From Dipylidium caninum (lineage: Eukaryota; Platyhelminthes; Cestoda; Cyclophyllidea; Dipylidiidae), in NCBI GenBank assembly GCA_017562135.1, contig QEYB01000255.1, forward strand, positions 62,001 to 126,000: a DNA stretch of 64,000 nt, written 5' to 3'. Below the pieces are notes generated by a model. That model was not told where the DNA came from. It searched no databases and was given only the letters and a program-made list of their open reading frames with translations. Each line of letters begins with the position of its first letter. Position 1 is the first letter of the stretch. The position numbers were made by a program, and so were the translations under genes. Shown here in pieces: positions 50,101 through 63,468 of the stretch.

Positions 50101-53100
50101 TGGGTCAAGTGGAGCGGTAAACGCCGATTTCGAAGAGGCGATGCTCCCGTGACCACATTTGCCCAGTCCACTAGTTCGTGCACTAGCGCTTGTGGAGTTT
50201 TTGGGACCTAAAAGAGAGCTCATGTGCTCATTGTGGCAGAATTTCATATTGCAACGACGCAAACCGCCACATGAGGCTGTGCTGCCAACCTTTGGTGTTC
50301 TACCGGTTATTGTGCATAATTTCAAAAGTATTGGGCAAACAAATACTCCCATAACAAGTCGCCTGTGACCGGGATCGTCGGTTTTTTGTAGACTGGAATT
50401 CGTTCGAGGAGTGGCAACCCTACGATGTGGCCGACCTTCTAAAGCAATTTTTTCGCGAATTACCGGAGTGCCTTCTTACGAATAAACTCTCATCTACTCT
50501 CATAAACATATTCCACCGTAAGTTTTTATTTCCTCACTTTCAACCGTCGAACATCAGCTACTTGTTTGAAGGCGCAATCCTGGGCCCTCACAGGAGCGGG
50601 CTAAGAAATATGCTGTCAATGAGGCTGTTTGTCCATTTGTTCGCCTAAATATGTGCGTGAGAATCTTAACTAGGCTTATGCAATGGAGACTCCGAGTCTT
50701 TGATGTTGTTGTACCGAACGTTTAAATACACGAGTCAGTATGAAAATCTCTAATCAGTGAAGTGTTGCCGGGTGTCCGCCTACACTTCACTGCTAACTCT
50801 CGGCGGCGGGCCTTCGTTCTCATCCTCCTCCTCCATCTCCACCGCATTCATGGCAATCAGCCTTCTGCATATCTGCAGACCCGTTTAATGCATTTCAAAT
50901 TGGATTTAACGGAGAAGAGGAAGGTTGATCTCACCGTAAATATGCGAAAGAAAGTGTCATTTTTTGGCTTTGCGGATCATATATGCTTAAGAGGAGTTTA
51001 CCCATGCGACGAGAAGACACTACGCCCAAACGGCGTTGTCACAAGTGGTAGAGTATATCGCCTCCCATTTGGTCAGGTGAATTTTTAAACACCTTAAAGA
51101 CGCCCTTAAAGCCTACGCTTATTCACTTTATGGCGGCGTATAACAACTTGGGGGACATAAAATCGCCTTCCTTTTACCACCTTCATGACATATACTCTCC
51201 CTGCGTGAGCGTCAAACCTTCTCTGTATTGAAGCAGTGGGTGGAAAATTTGGTCTCCTGTTGGCAAAATCGTGAATTTGCTAAAAACCAGAGCCTGATGG
51301 AAATAAACAAAAGGCGCAGAACCCAGGAATGGCAGTGAATTAGAATTTGTTACATGTAAACAGGTTCCCAGCCTCGACTTCTTCCCTTGCTTCCACTCAA
51401 AAGTTGCATCACCGTATGAACGTCCGTATGGCCCGCACTATCCACAATGCCTCCTCGTGCAATCCGTGAAACGAAACGCGATTAACTTTTATGGTGATGG
51501 TATAGGGACGACCTTTCACTTGGGGCACATCCACAAGTGGTTAATTAGGAACGGCTAAATCGTCACATCAGCCTTTCTACACCCTCCCACCTGGCGCCGT
51601 GGAGTTTGAGTTAATCAGCACTTCCCCTGTAGATGCGCCGGAGACCTGCACAATCGACTTGCTCAGACTGGCGTTGGTCAGTCTGCCCGACGAAAACCGA
51701 ATCGCACTCCAAAGTGTCCTCCACTTCCTTTACGCCCTCTCCCTCCGATGTTCCTTAACTCAGGTAATTCGCTTCCCCTTTTATCACTCCTCCTCCTCCC
51801 TGGCATTATCCCCTTTATTGCTAGCGTTAAGTGACCTAACGGCCAGACCCCTCCTGCTCCTGAAATTAAGCCGTCCAAGTACCTACACACTGCCTGATTA
51901 GCGTTGGGTCCTAGCATGATCTTCAGCTAATCCGGAACGGCAAACATTGGCCTAACTGTCTTTCTTGACTGCGGCAAAGGGGCCTTAACATCCACTATGA
52001 GGCATTTTTGGCCTTCAATAACATGTTTGTCCCAAAGGCGCAGCTAATGTTGCATAATAACATCCAAAGCTATTAAACACCGCTTCAAAGGTAGATATCT
52101 ACTCTAGATAAGTCAGTGCTGGAGGAATGGCTGCCACTGGACATGCACATTGTGGTTAAATGAGGCGAGGAGTTATGGTGTCCGGTCGGGTGTGTACGCG
52201 TGTGTGTGGGACACTTAACACCCAAAGGCGTAAATTTGCTTTCCTCTGTCAGCTCCTATTTACGAGTAATACATCGACTGGATTGCATCAAAGAGATTTG
52301 GGTGTGGAGCGTTACATTAGTTTTCATGATGCCCTCTAATTTATCACTTCCAATGAATTGGACAATCAAGTTTCAAATTTTGAAGAGGTCCTTTTATCTA
52401 ACGAAAGGGCTGACAACGGAGAGCAGAGAGTCAAATTCTAAAGCATTTGAGGCGAGTCACAGTATTATGGGACTTCTCTCAGAACAAGAGTTTGGATTCT
52501 ACTTTCTAGAACGACACCCGCAGCAGGGACTGCACCCCGTCGGCTTAGCTTTTTAAACCCTTAACGTGGTGGACCTTGAAATGTGAAGAGGCTTTCGAGT
52601 TATCAAAAACCTCTGATTTTTTTTGTTTTACCACTATTTGTTTTTATTCGATTAAGATGAGTGCTCTAAATCTGGCGATTTGTTTGGCCCCTTCCCTTTT
52701 CCACTTCTCCGGTCTTATGACATCACCGACGCCCGTGTCACCGCTGCTGTCAAACTTGGGGTCTCGACGACGCAAAAAGATGGATCCCTTCGGTGGTCTC
52801 GAGGCTAAGGACTTGGCTGAACAGGCGGCGGCTCAGCGATGCCTTTGTGATCTTATTACCTACGCCCCCAACCTCTTCATGGTATGGCTTAAGCGCTATT
52901 AACCCTGCACTTAGTCCAATCTGTCCTCCTGGGGGGAACCTGGCTGCTACTCGTGTTCTCCATCTACGTTAGACGATATGCCTTATTTCTACTTGACCGC
53001 GATAATGATAGAATGGGATAAAATGACGAAAGTGACCCACCAGTAGACCGCTTTTTAAGACGATCACTATGTCATGAAAGTGAGGCTTAAAAAATCCCGG

Positions 53101-56100
53101 TAGTTTAACTCCGTTAAAATGCGTCTTTCGTCGGGTGTGATAAGTAGCGTTTGTTGTGCGAAGCTTGTCGCCCTGCTGTTCAGTCATAATTTACTTGTGT
53201 GTTCTCACTGCCCAATTTTTCTGTCATTACCATCCAGCCTTTGATAATGGTGAGGCACTATGAGGCTCGGAATATATTAACCCCCGATTCCTGAGCTTTT
53301 GCGTCCTTTCAACAAACTTCAAATGACTTCCCTCTCAGGTGACCGAAAATATTGTCCTAAGAACTCGTCTCGACAACGAACGAATTGAGACGCCTCGATT
53401 GTCGAGCGTCCTAAGCGCTACAGACGGGGACGCCGAAGCCTGGGTGCAGCAGCAGGTGGAGACTCTTCTCCGTGACTGTGGCAGCCCCATCGAGCTGGTT
53501 TCTACTACTCCTGCTTCCGATACCGCGAACTCCACTGCCGCGTTGGTTGTTGGCAGCGGAGGCGTCGTTGGGAGGTACGCCCCTGCGAGGCACAACTGGA
53601 CCTCTCTGTCCAGGGAAGCCCTAAAAGCCTACAATACCGAGTACGTTCTCCATGGCAGCCTATCTGAAAGTGTTTTTTGAAACAAGGCTCATCCTTTTAT
53701 CTGCTTACCTTTCTACACATGACTTTTAATCCATATTTGATACTCTCTTGTCCATACCGCAAAACTTTGTAAAAGGACGTGGCTGACTTAAAAACCCATG
53801 GCCTGAGGAATGGTGATAGAGTAAAACCAAAGGCCTCTCGACGTCTGCCAAATGCAAGAGTTAAAGTGAACGGGAGGGTGGACTTGGTGTGGTGGAAGTC
53901 TGCCTCATGTTTAATTCACTCACGCTCTAGGAATCCATAATGCACATATTTTCCATAATTCCTCACCTCACGAGATTCGGCAGCATACACGTTGACAGTG
54001 GAGACCCTCAAACCCGGTAAACCGCCTCGTTGATAGATTTTAACGGGGCGGTGAACTTAACAGCCTCGTCCGTGGCATTTTGGGAGGCCATTCCGAGTGG
54101 CTAAGTGTATGTCAATGAGCTCAAAGAGAGCTTCTCACCCTTCCCTTTGTCTCCTAGTAATGTGTACTAAATTTTTCCCATTATTTCAGGGCTAAAATTT
54201 ATGCTGACTGTTACCATCCCCATTTCAACTCTTTTTATACGTTCGTCCACTAGTCGACTTTTCACCTCTTCGGTCTGCCACTACCATTAATTTGAATATG
54301 GAAACGCAAAAGGCCAGAAATTTGAATTCAAAGATAACGCAGTGAAATCCGCGCAAAATCTCGTTGCTAAGTGAAACCTGGGAAAAACTCCTGTATATAG
54401 ATGTGGGGCCACTGGTTGAGTGCTTCTCCAGCCATAGTCGGCTACCGGCACTTCCCGTGGTGCTCACGCTAAATCCCCGATGGTGTCACGGTAGGCAAAC
54501 ATGTGTGGAGAACGGAAGCTCTGTGGCGTCCGTCTGGCGAAAATTACCCGTGTAAGACCAATCCTCCTGTGGGAACGTTGTGGTCATTCCATCTTTCGCC
54601 TCATACCAACATACATTGTTTTCACGAGGCTGTTATTAGGATCAAGTGTTTTAGAAAAAAACCGTCTCTAACAGGCTGACAGTTGCGACTCAGATGTCTG
54701 GGGCTACGTGTGCGCCCAGGTCGTTACTACGCCAAGGCGATGGAACCGTGCGCCGAGGAACCACAATGGCGCATCCTCTGCGGTACTCAACAGAGGGGCG
54801 AATGACTTGTTATAGTCGTGGCAGTCTGTATTGAGGCACCTCCATTCAGCCTAAGATGACTTAGTTGTAATTTTACAGTAACTTGAAACCGATTCCCATG
54901 ACTTAATGGCGGGGAGATTTTCCTCGTAACTTTACTTGGATCAATGGTCGCCGAGAGGCCAGTGCCCTGGTGCATGAGGTACATGCCAAGGTTTCGCCTT
55001 CGCACTTACTAGAGGCCTATTGTTGAGTAGAGTAGCTTCACCGCGAGTGAGGGTGCAATTGTCAAATTGTGGGGCTTTTGCCATCAACTGTTCCTCTGCT
55101 AAAGGTGCGAGTTTATTAGAACATCACAGCCGTCTCAGTTCAAGGTAACCAAATGAAAATGCCATTCACAAAAAACCACCTTTTAGCGTTTGTGTCATTT
55201 CTTGTGAAATCTCCCATTTCTCGAGGCTAGAATGGCGAAGATGGCTTTAATCTCTCTGCAGCTGCTTGCAACATTTCAGTAGCAGGCTAACAAGGAGCAA
55301 GGATCTCCTAGGGCAGTCACTTGTCTTCTCCTTTTTGTCCCAGTTCCGGAGAAGGCGAAATACTGACTGGCTTCGAGATTTCTGTAAGCAAACCCACCAA
55401 GACTGATCAACAGCAACACGTCGCCAACTCGATTTTTCCGTTCCCGCCCGCCTGGCGTTGCACCCTTCTCTTTCCGGTAGAGGATCCTCAGCTCATTGCT
55501 GACAAGTACTGGAACGAGAGGTATGATCCTCCGGTTAACCTTCCCGACAAAAGTCAGCAACCGAATGGTCGCTTTTCTTCAATCATCTGCTTTATTCCGT
55601 CGAGTGTTGTGTTAAGCATATTTATCGAATCACCCCCAAAAATTCATCCGACGGTAATTTTCTGTGGGCTTCAGATTAGGTAATCCATGTAGTTCGAGTG
55701 TCCTTTCCCTTACTGGCAAAGTATTTAATGCACAACCCTTCAAATTCTTCCTAAAATCCATAATTAAGTGGTGCAATGAAAGTAATGGATCGCCGGTGTT
55801 TGACAATTACAACAAAATGGTGAAAATCTCAATTTCATACGAACTTGTGCATGAAATAACGGCGGATCAGATAACTAGCATATTTCATCGCAAAAATCCC
55901 TCGATTAGCCCTCTACTACCCCATTCTCATGCATTGTGCCGGTTGAATGGTCTATGCTGACACTGGAGCAACGTTTTCTTTGTTAACATCGGCACTGATT
56001 TCACTCGGTTTAGGGTGTCATGGGATGAGAACGTTCTGCGGTCGGAAGTCATGGAAGAGTTGATTCCGGACCGTGTCCAAATTCACCGAGTCCTCTTCAA

Positions 56101-56764
56101 TGCATTGCCACCTCAGCCAGCTCGAGAGTCCCGTCTCCTGCGTGGGCGCCTGACCCTGATGAAACCGAAGGTCTCGGAATCTCCTGCGGACGATCGTGTT
56201 GAGGGTGTAGCGATTGTTAGCACCTCGGTAAACCATGGGGGTCGTAGTTCCCGAGGCCCCACAAGAACTTCTTCCTTCGGCCCATTACTCCAAAGAACAT
56301 CTACTCGTTGAAAGGCTTATCTCCCACTCAAGGCCTTCTTGCCGTGTTACCCTTATTTCTGAAGCCGATATAAAGTGAGTGCCTCACATCACCCGCTATT
56401 TTTAGGCGTTGAAATCACTATCTTGTCCATTTATTTCAATCCTTTTTGCCTGATTTTGTCTCCGCACTACACCAGTAGTAGCTTTCTCAGACTATAAGCA
56501 CTTTTAGTGCACGAACAAATCGCTGCCACAGACCTTCGAAGATTTGTTGACATCTTGATCGACGTGGCGTTGAATTTTTGACTAATCGCTATTTCTAAAA
56601 TTTGTAGAGGCTTCTCTCAGGAATGGTACACCAACCAATGGGGTCATTACCTTCTCCGGAGACTTTTGGCTCTGCGCCACTGCCTTGCCCAGCACACCGA
56701 ACCCGTCCAAGTTCCTCGGCCCCTGGCCTCTGGGCGTTCCAAAATTAAGAGGTCGAACGTGTAG
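38177..56764 (+). CDS. DLC1: DLC1/STARD13-type RhoGAP-START protein
   Basis: Fourteen phase-consistent exons: 38177-38402, 38511-38646, 39371-40136, 45376-45518, 45633-45769, 46939-47307, 48647-49173, 50392-50517, 51633-51763, 52657-52881, 53339-53640, 55344-55520, 56014-56374 and 56608-56764, about 1260 residues. The first part is an acidic, disordered linker. A CPSNRLIKW segment matches the conserved stretch before the GAP domain. The RhoGAP domain shows GIFRRAGGK (arginine finger codon 49113-49115), PYDVADLLKQFFRELPE, LPDENR and NLAICLAPSLFHF. A START domain follows, with WDENVL, PPQPARE and the ending EWYTNQWGH, as in DLC1/STARD13/STARD8. These proteins switch off RhoA at focal adhesions; START binds lipid. 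The first listed exon could begin at 38144 instead, or at an ATG at 38101. Exon 56014-56374 holds one base too many, probably in the G run 56237-56241. Confidence 0.92.
40137..45375. other. Largest intron of the RhoGAP-START gene
   Basis: 5.2-kb intron whose ends are supported by phase (one carried base at 40136, two at 45376). It holds a CAGG tetranucleotide repeat, G-rich runs around 43967-43990, and short frames on both strands without motifs. No nested gene could be supported. Confidence 0.6.
44561..44597. repeat. Tetranucleotide repeat (CAGG)n
   Basis: About seven CAGG/GGCA units flanked by CAGC variants, inside the large RhoGAP-START intron. Confidence 0.9.
45850..46072 (+). repeat. 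Interspersed repeat, copy 1 (SINE-like or MITE-like)
   Basis: A GC-rich segment beginning GGCGCGGTGGCTGG. Its reverse complement is found, diverged, at 49589-49796. The two share long blocks such as CGCCTCGCGAGCC, CCGCAGTCTTC and TGCAGTCAAxGTGGTCTGCA along about 200 bp. The copy sits in the intron after the exon ending at 45769. It contains no coding frame of its own. No clear Pol III boxes, tail or terminal repeats were seen, so its class is open. Confidence 0.75.
45911..45943. repeat. 10-bp tandem repeat, about three units
   Basis: The unit CCCACTTGCC is repeated about three times inside copy 1 of the interspersed repeat. Copy 2 has only one corresponding CCCACTTGCC unit next to a run of C (G on the plus strand), so this is a local expansion. 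Confidence 0.85.
49589..49796 (-). repeat. Interspersed repeat, copy 2, inverted
   Basis: Reverse-complement relative of 45850-46072, lying in the intron after the exon ending at 49173. By eye the best 60-bp block agrees at roughly 85 percent. It contains a run of nine or more G around 49712-49721. Confidence 0.75.
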
Positions 56765-57086
56765 CCCCAAACTGCGACATCGCCCCCACGTCCCCACGCA
56801 CACACGTGCATGCAGCGTCTTTGACTCGATTTATGCTCAAAATGCCCTTCTATCCTCTGCCTCGCCAAATATCAAGGGGTATTCAAACATTCTTTACGCC
56901 TGTACACATTGTTTTACTTGCACTCACCCAACCACCGCTCCAGCGACTGCCTTCCTCTCGCGGGTAGTCAACAGAGCGGGCAGATTAACGGCTCTCTTAT
57001 CCGCTATTCACAATTACAAGATGGAATATTTACTGTGAAATTCTGCGCCTGGTCTACTTGTTCATCGTCGCTTTGACGCCAAGTCC

Positions 57087-58999
57087 TCATCCGCTTCTCA
57101 CCGCACGGGCCAGTTGGTGGCTCCTAACTGCCGCCTGCTCTTCCCCGAACCGCCGGGCGTCCTCCCGTAAAGAGCAGCATGGCTTGAACTCTAAGGTAAA
57201 TTCTTGCAGATGACTGTAATCATGCGTATATTTCAGTTAATGAACATGATATGTACAACTTTACTTATTGCATTTTGGAATAAAGTGGTGGACAAACGTG
57301 TACAACCTTTCGAAAATTAAGAGTCTTCCGTGCATTTTCCATCTGAACCAAAAAATGCCATTAAAGTAGTTTGGAGCAAACGTCACTGTACTTACCTGCA
57401 TGTCGCTTAGTCTTCATTCGGCGATTTTGGAACCACACTTTCACCTAAAAAGACAACACAAATGCGTTCGTTCGCGGAGGACATAAATTGCATGATTCAT
57501 AGGCTCACAACACGTTCCCATACCAAATGGAAATCTCACAACGCAAATTTGTGGACTCGAGCTTTTCGACTGATGGTTTGTTTTCCAAGTGCTCGAAGGC
57601 ATAGTTTGACTAGAACCGAGATCAGTGCCCAAGTCCTCAGACAACCCCTAAAAGGGGCCGAGATCTTTCCCGTGCTACGCTCTCCCACTGCGTGACCGAG
57701 TTTAAAAGACTCCGACCTGACGTTGGCGCTGCTACGGAGGCGTGCAGGAAGTCTCGCGCATCTTGCAGGACTGTCGCCGAGAGAACTGATACTTTTGTCA
57801 TCTTCACGGATGCAGCTTAGCAATGAAAGGCATTTGAGAACACGGGCGCCACAGGTACACGTCACAACTGCGCGAGAACACGAATTTGTTTGTGCCGGTG
57901 ATAATCGACAGAGCCTAGCAACAGTTTAACCTTTTCCACGAGCTACTTTTCTCATGGGCAATAACCAAAATTGGTATACATATATATATATTCAACTACT
58001 TGCGGAAACACCGAAATGACATTTTTAATTTTCATACATGTAAACACCTCATCAGTGGAGAGTGAGTGGGGGAGATGAATAAAAAATGGCTTCGTGGTAC
58101 TCGAGTGGCCCGGACTCTTCACCGCATTGCGAAAAACTCAAATGCTCTCATGCACAACTACAGTCACCCTTTCTACAGGGGCTGGGGATGCAGGTTAATG
58201 TGAAGCGAGCATTCAAGGAAGGACGGAGCGTTACCCGCAGGGTAGAAGAGAGGAGAGGTGGACTAATAATCCCCAGTCCAATTTGCTTTATGTATCCTGA
58301 AAAATGCTTTCTAAAATGGTTCCCATTGTATCTCTCCTTTCAAATCATTCCCTCCGAATCCTTAAACAATTAACTGATTTTGCAATCGTTGTTTGCAGTA
58401 ATTCTGAGGTCGTACCAGTAGGCAGATTAACAATGGTTTTGATCTGGCTGATTCTATACCTATAACTCAAATTTCTTCCCACTATATATCCTTCTGAAAA
58501 ACCGAGGAGGGTGAAAACGTTTATGGTTGTCTGGTTTAGTGCTTAGTTGGATCATTGCCTAGTAATTTGATAATGAGGGTCCATCTTGACATCCAGAGGT
58601 TCCTGGAAGGAGACATTCTCCCCCATCTTTCCCCAACGCCCTAATTACCTGGCACTCGGTGAGTCCGAGTGAAACAGCCACCTCGTAACGACGCAGACGG
58701 GTAAGGTAGGGGTTGGCACGAAACTCCCCCTCCAGCGCCTCCAGCTGTTGTCTGGTAAACGCCGTGCGCTGCTTTTTGGGCTGACGTTGGTCCTGTGTCT
58801 CGTGCCCGGGTTCCGTTGCGCCCTGCTGAGGGTGCGTCCTTTGAAGTGCTGCCGCGGGGGCACCAGCCGAATCCAATCCACCGTCCCTCTCGACGATGAT
58901 TGCCTCCCCGATGTCGGGCCTTGCGGCGCCTGGGCCCCTAACACTGAGACCAATTGGCCACTCCATAGGCCCTACAGTAGGTGGCGGAGTCGTATCCAT
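57087..58999 (-). CDS. MEOX: Mox/MEOX-like ANTP-class homeobox protein
   Basis: Three exons, 58999-58649, 57444-57396 and 57190-57087, join in phase (0, then 1) and give 167 residues. The homeodomain spans residues 74-133. It starts with [19 protein letters not shown] and carries [12 protein letters not shown], a stretch typical of MEOX. Its recognition helix, [11 protein letters not shown] (W121, Q123, N124), sits in the second exon; the intron falls between Q and V of the third helix. Mox proteins are DNA-binding regulators of mesoderm and muscle development. The N terminus is proline/glycine rich. The C-terminal tail is short and charged and unlike vertebrate MEOX; the residue after RRMK is T, where MEOX has W. 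An in-frame TGA lies just upstream of the ATG, supporting the start. The 3' exon lies under the likely 3' UTR of the RhoGAP-START gene. Confidence 0.9.
57279..57284 (+). terminator. Probable polyadenylation signal of the RhoGAP-START gene
   Basis: First plus-strand AATAAA after the TAG at 56762-56764, 515 nt downstream. Using it would carry the 3' UTR across the last exon of the homeobox gene on the other strand. Confidence 0.45.
57976..57991. repeat. AT dinucleotide run
   Basis: A short (AT)n stretch within the large intron of the homeobox gene. Confidence 0.8.
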
Positions 59000-61900
59000 C
59001 GTAAACTCATGGATTAATCACTCCATTTCACCTTCTGTCTTCAACTTGAAACCCGCAAACCCGACCACATAATCTCATGACTTTGGCTTGCATAAACGTG
59101 ACTTTAGGAGGGATGCTAATTACACCGAATTCGAACCCCTCAAATATAGTTAGAATATTTATTTGCTTTTGACCTAATTTTAACGAAGCATGAATAGCTT
59201 TTTATGGGCGGCTTCCCACGTCTGAGAGTGGGTACCAATGTGCACGCAGATAAAAGCAAAAGCTACACCTTGTGATTTTGTTCAGTTCACCTTTCCCTCC
59301 CCGTTGGAAAAGAAGTTGCTAAATCTAAAAAAATGGAACAACGCGAAGTCGCCTATCCACTTCAAGGGATCGGGAGTTCCAGAAGGCCTTGCCTAAAAAT
59401 GACTATGATATTGGGAAATTATTTAATTAAGGCTGATTTACTAATAAATCCACGTCCCTTTTTTATGAATAGCGGATCAACATATCAAAGAAGTTAATAA
59501 TTTTTGTAACAATGACGGTTCTTTAAGTGTTGAATATGGCAGCAAACAGTGTTATAAATGGTCGCGTAGGTGCATTTAGAATTTGTTCTGGTGACACTAG
59601 ATAAAATTGGCACCGGAATTCTCTATAATATTTCCGCACCGGAGTGGCGCTGCTCTGTTACCCTCGCCAAATGATACAACCGCGAAAGGACAGTGGAGCC
59701 ACCAATACCTACGAAGTGGGCCACAAATGCCCGTCATTATGACGACAAAGGTGCCTCAAGCCAGGGCAGTGCTGCAGCTCCTATGCCATTTCGCATGCCA
59801 GAGAAGCATTGTGGCTACAGGTGGCACTGTTGAAATCCATGGTATATATCACGGAATATAACTGATGGAACGTTCGGTTAAGTAAGTGGAACTAGCAAAT
59901 GAATATTTGCTTGCCCGCCGGGGGCGATTTAAATGATTTCCTAAGTGTAAAGCATGAAAGACTAATCTTACACACTCGAATAGTGCACAGAAGTAACATC
60001 AACAAATATATCTACCTGCTGGTCCACATTGGTATGGGTACGGAACATGAGTCTCGTTGGCGACACTTTGACAAGGCCAAGGAGGCGGACAGTGGCTCGC
60101 GTTAACGGCAACCGGAACTGTAGCGAATACGCTCTCGTAGTAGCAATCGCAAAATCTGTAGGTTGATTGAATTTGGGATTGTTGCACCATCTCTGGTGAC
60201 CGGAACTTTGGACATTCTGGCTCTCGGGTTGGCCGACCAACCGGCTGAAAAATGGCAGTCGGAAATTTTGCTACGCCGCGGGGAGCAGGGAGGAAGGCCG
60301 AGGCGCCTTGCCACCACGGTGGCGCGCGACGATTGGCTGAGGGCGCAAGCGCCGCGACGCGGATTTAACTTCTACTGGCCACAGTACGCCTGGCCATCCC
60401 GCGTTCGTAATTAAACTATTCCACCATGAAAGAAAGTGGAAATTATAGCCCAAATTCGGCATGCCAACCCTGATGCGTAGCTGCACACAAAATATCGAAC
60501 AATTAAAAAGATACTTGCTTTTGGCTAAATTTAAACATTCATGGAAAATTATAACATTTCCGTCTCGAAGTTTGCTTATTGGATTTATTAGCCATATACT
60601 AGGTATTCAACCGTTACTGAAGAGCAGTTAAACACGGATAAAGTTAGACCAAACGTCCAACTATGTGTAAGGAATTGTCAAAAATTCTGTCGCGATCTTT
60701 TGACAAGATTTATGCACCAGGGCTCGTCATCTAACTGTGTTGCAATTGGTCCCATTTGTGATAAAGCCTTCTCTTCACATTATAACTTTATCGGTCTCAG
60801 AATTACTTGGTACATGACTTCATCCATACAGTCAGTCGGTAAAGGCGCAAAAGTTATCGAGACAAAGCATTTTTCTGCACTATTAACTTGATGCTTTGAG
60901 GTGTCAAGTTAGCTTAGGTTTTGCCAAATCAAATCGAAACTTTTTGAAGACAGTGGAAAATACTAGAGACCAGAAGGTGAAGGATTTACAACCTCTGATC
61001 TCATACGCTACTTGTCCGGTGTTATAGAAAGATCCGTCGTTAGATTGGTCGGCTATAGCCTACTTCATTGAAGGTGTTCAAGAAAACTTTGGTCGGTAGT
61101 AATTTTAGCGCGTCTTTCAGGTCATTAATGAAATTTGTTTGGTCAGTCAGCAAAAGGAGAATGAAAACACACAGAAACGGTCTGGGCACAAGTGATGGTG
61201 CGAGGGTGGGGTGGGGAACTCTCCCCATCAAGCGGTGAATGGGTGGAAAGAGTGGAGTGGTGCTGCGGCCCCCTTCGAGACGAAATCAATCATATTTCCG
61301 ACAATCATTAGAGGAGGCGGTCTACATCAAACGAGGAGATAGATCGAAAACCAGCACACAGGGTGAACAAAAAGAGGCCGTCCTAACCAATCACCCCGGC
61401 CTCCCCCATTAGAGCATCCTGTCGGAACAGAGTGGCCTCAGTGATGCTGCCACAAGTTTTCTCATGTGTTTAATTCGTAAGCTCAATGCTATTGACACTT
61501 TCTTATCTGTTCTGGAAATGATAAGAACGGGCGCTGACAAAATTTCACTCGCCAAAACCCAAACTGTAAATTCGGCATAACCATCAGCAGCATATACCAT
61601 TTGCCTTCTTGCCACCCTTTACGGGTAACCCAACCGTGGTTAGAGGAGGCGGGAACACTTTGTGTTAAGGTATTCCAATGTCGCGATTTTTAGATGTCTT
61701 AAGATAGGAATCCTAAACGGAAGCGAAGGGTATTTGATGCTTCCGCTTTTGCCATTCATTTAGTGGACAGCGGCATACAAAGAATATGGCGAGATGTGAG
61801 CATCGTAGTACGAATTGAGAACTTTTACCGGTACGAAAATAATCGTAAGTAGATAAACCGAGTTAAGTAGCTTTAGGGTAGTGAATTCTGTCATGTCTAC

Positions 61901-63364
61901 AGACGGGAGAGCAAATGATGGGTTTTTCGGCGGTTAAGAGACATTAAAGTAAAACGCGTTGTTACACAGCACCTGTAGTGCGTGTAGCGGTGCCGATTAG
62001 GATCACGTGCAGGCGCTTTATGGTGCCGGGATTTAATGGCCGTGCGCATGTGCGGAGCAGGCGGTGACTTGAGGGAGGGGAGAGACGACGATGGATCAAC
62101 TGTCCTCCCTGAGGCGTAAGGACCACCCTAGTCCGGGAGGAAGGTCGGATGCACGTGTCTAGGTTTGCTTAATGACTAAGGAGCAGATCATCTAGAGCGA
62201 GTGTAAAAGAGTCATCGACATGGCGTTTCGGCCAAGAGGATCCCCTTTGGTTGCCGAGCAGAAGCGGTTTTCAAGTTGGATTCGAAATATCGGAAAGACG
62301 TTCCGTAAAAATGTGGGAAAATAGCTTGCCGACAAGCATAAGATGAACCTGTGAAGGAACTTCAATCCGAATGCGCCTGGATAAAATGTACGGCCATTCT
62401 GCAAGATGAGGTGTGAAGAGTTATATAAATCTGCGGAGGTTACAGTGCTTCGACCAGCAATAAAAATACTGCGTTAGACCGCATTTTTACTGCGATCAGT
62501 TTAATTCTATGAGCAGCTGCGTTTACCGAGTGCATCAACGCAACCGTTACACGGGAAATCCTCGGTTGTTAAGGAAATGAGATTGCTCTCGAAAAGGCAA
62601 TGTCTGAGCGACTCCAAAAAGGGTGACAACCACAAACGACCCAGTTTTTTAGGTAGACGAGTCAAATGACGATAACTCAACCAAAATAGCGTAAATTGCA
62701 CAGAGGAGAGAAGTATATCTCAAGGAAAAAAACAAAGAAATCACCGACCGAGAGAGCAGCTCAACAAATTAGCAACCACAGCTTCGTGATACATCATAAA
62801 ATTCTTAGACCCAGAACCAGTAGCAACTTCTGCGACATCTTGCAAATTCCAGACCATCATATAAGATCGTGCCATTTTATTTGATACTTTGGACACGTGT
62901 CAGTGATCGACTCGATTTTAGGGAGACCAAATGTTAAAATCAGGTTTAATTTCAAAAAGCTGAACTTATCTTCGAGGTTGAGCGAAAAATGGCAAAATTG
63001 AGTGGAAAAGCATCCCCGCCCCAAATCGACCTAAATTAAGCTCACCACGTTAGCCTCCCCCAACACCGGCACAATATCAATTTCAACGGCTGCTGACAAC
63101 TTTCAACACAGGAAACACGAGTTAACACTGATATGGTATTCTGATTATGCCTTCTATGCCCGCGGCATTGCGGCTGGATAATTACAGCCAGTTGAGAAAA
63201 ACAGTTAACAAGCTTGGAAAAAAAGAACCATGGCTACCCGGGAACGGAATAGAAATCAGATACCGTGTCGAAAAATAGATGAGAACTGGTTCTTGGGAAA
63301 AATTCGGTAGCAGACCCAAGCCAACCAAATACGGCCACTAACACTAGATGTCACCAAACTCCCA
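59000..63364. other. Intergenic, promoter side of the homeobox gene, no supported gene
   Basis: No coding frame here could be supported. A GC-rich patch at about 60240-60400 contains the reverse CCAAT motif GATTGGCTG and several CG dinucleotides and could be a promoter or CpG-rich element. The rest is AT-rich with short motif-free frames. Confidence 0.45.
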
Positions 63365-63370
63365 TTTATT
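63365..63370 (-). terminator. Polyadenylation signal of the coiled-coil gene
   Basis: AATAAA on the minus strand, about 100 nt after the TAA at 63469-63471. Confidence 0.65.
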
Positions 63371-63468
63371 AAAAACAAGTCGGAGAAAGTGGAGAAAATT
63401 GAAGTTGAGGACGAAAAAGGAAAAAAATGACTAAAAATAGGGCCCTTAAGAACCGAAACCGAGACAGA

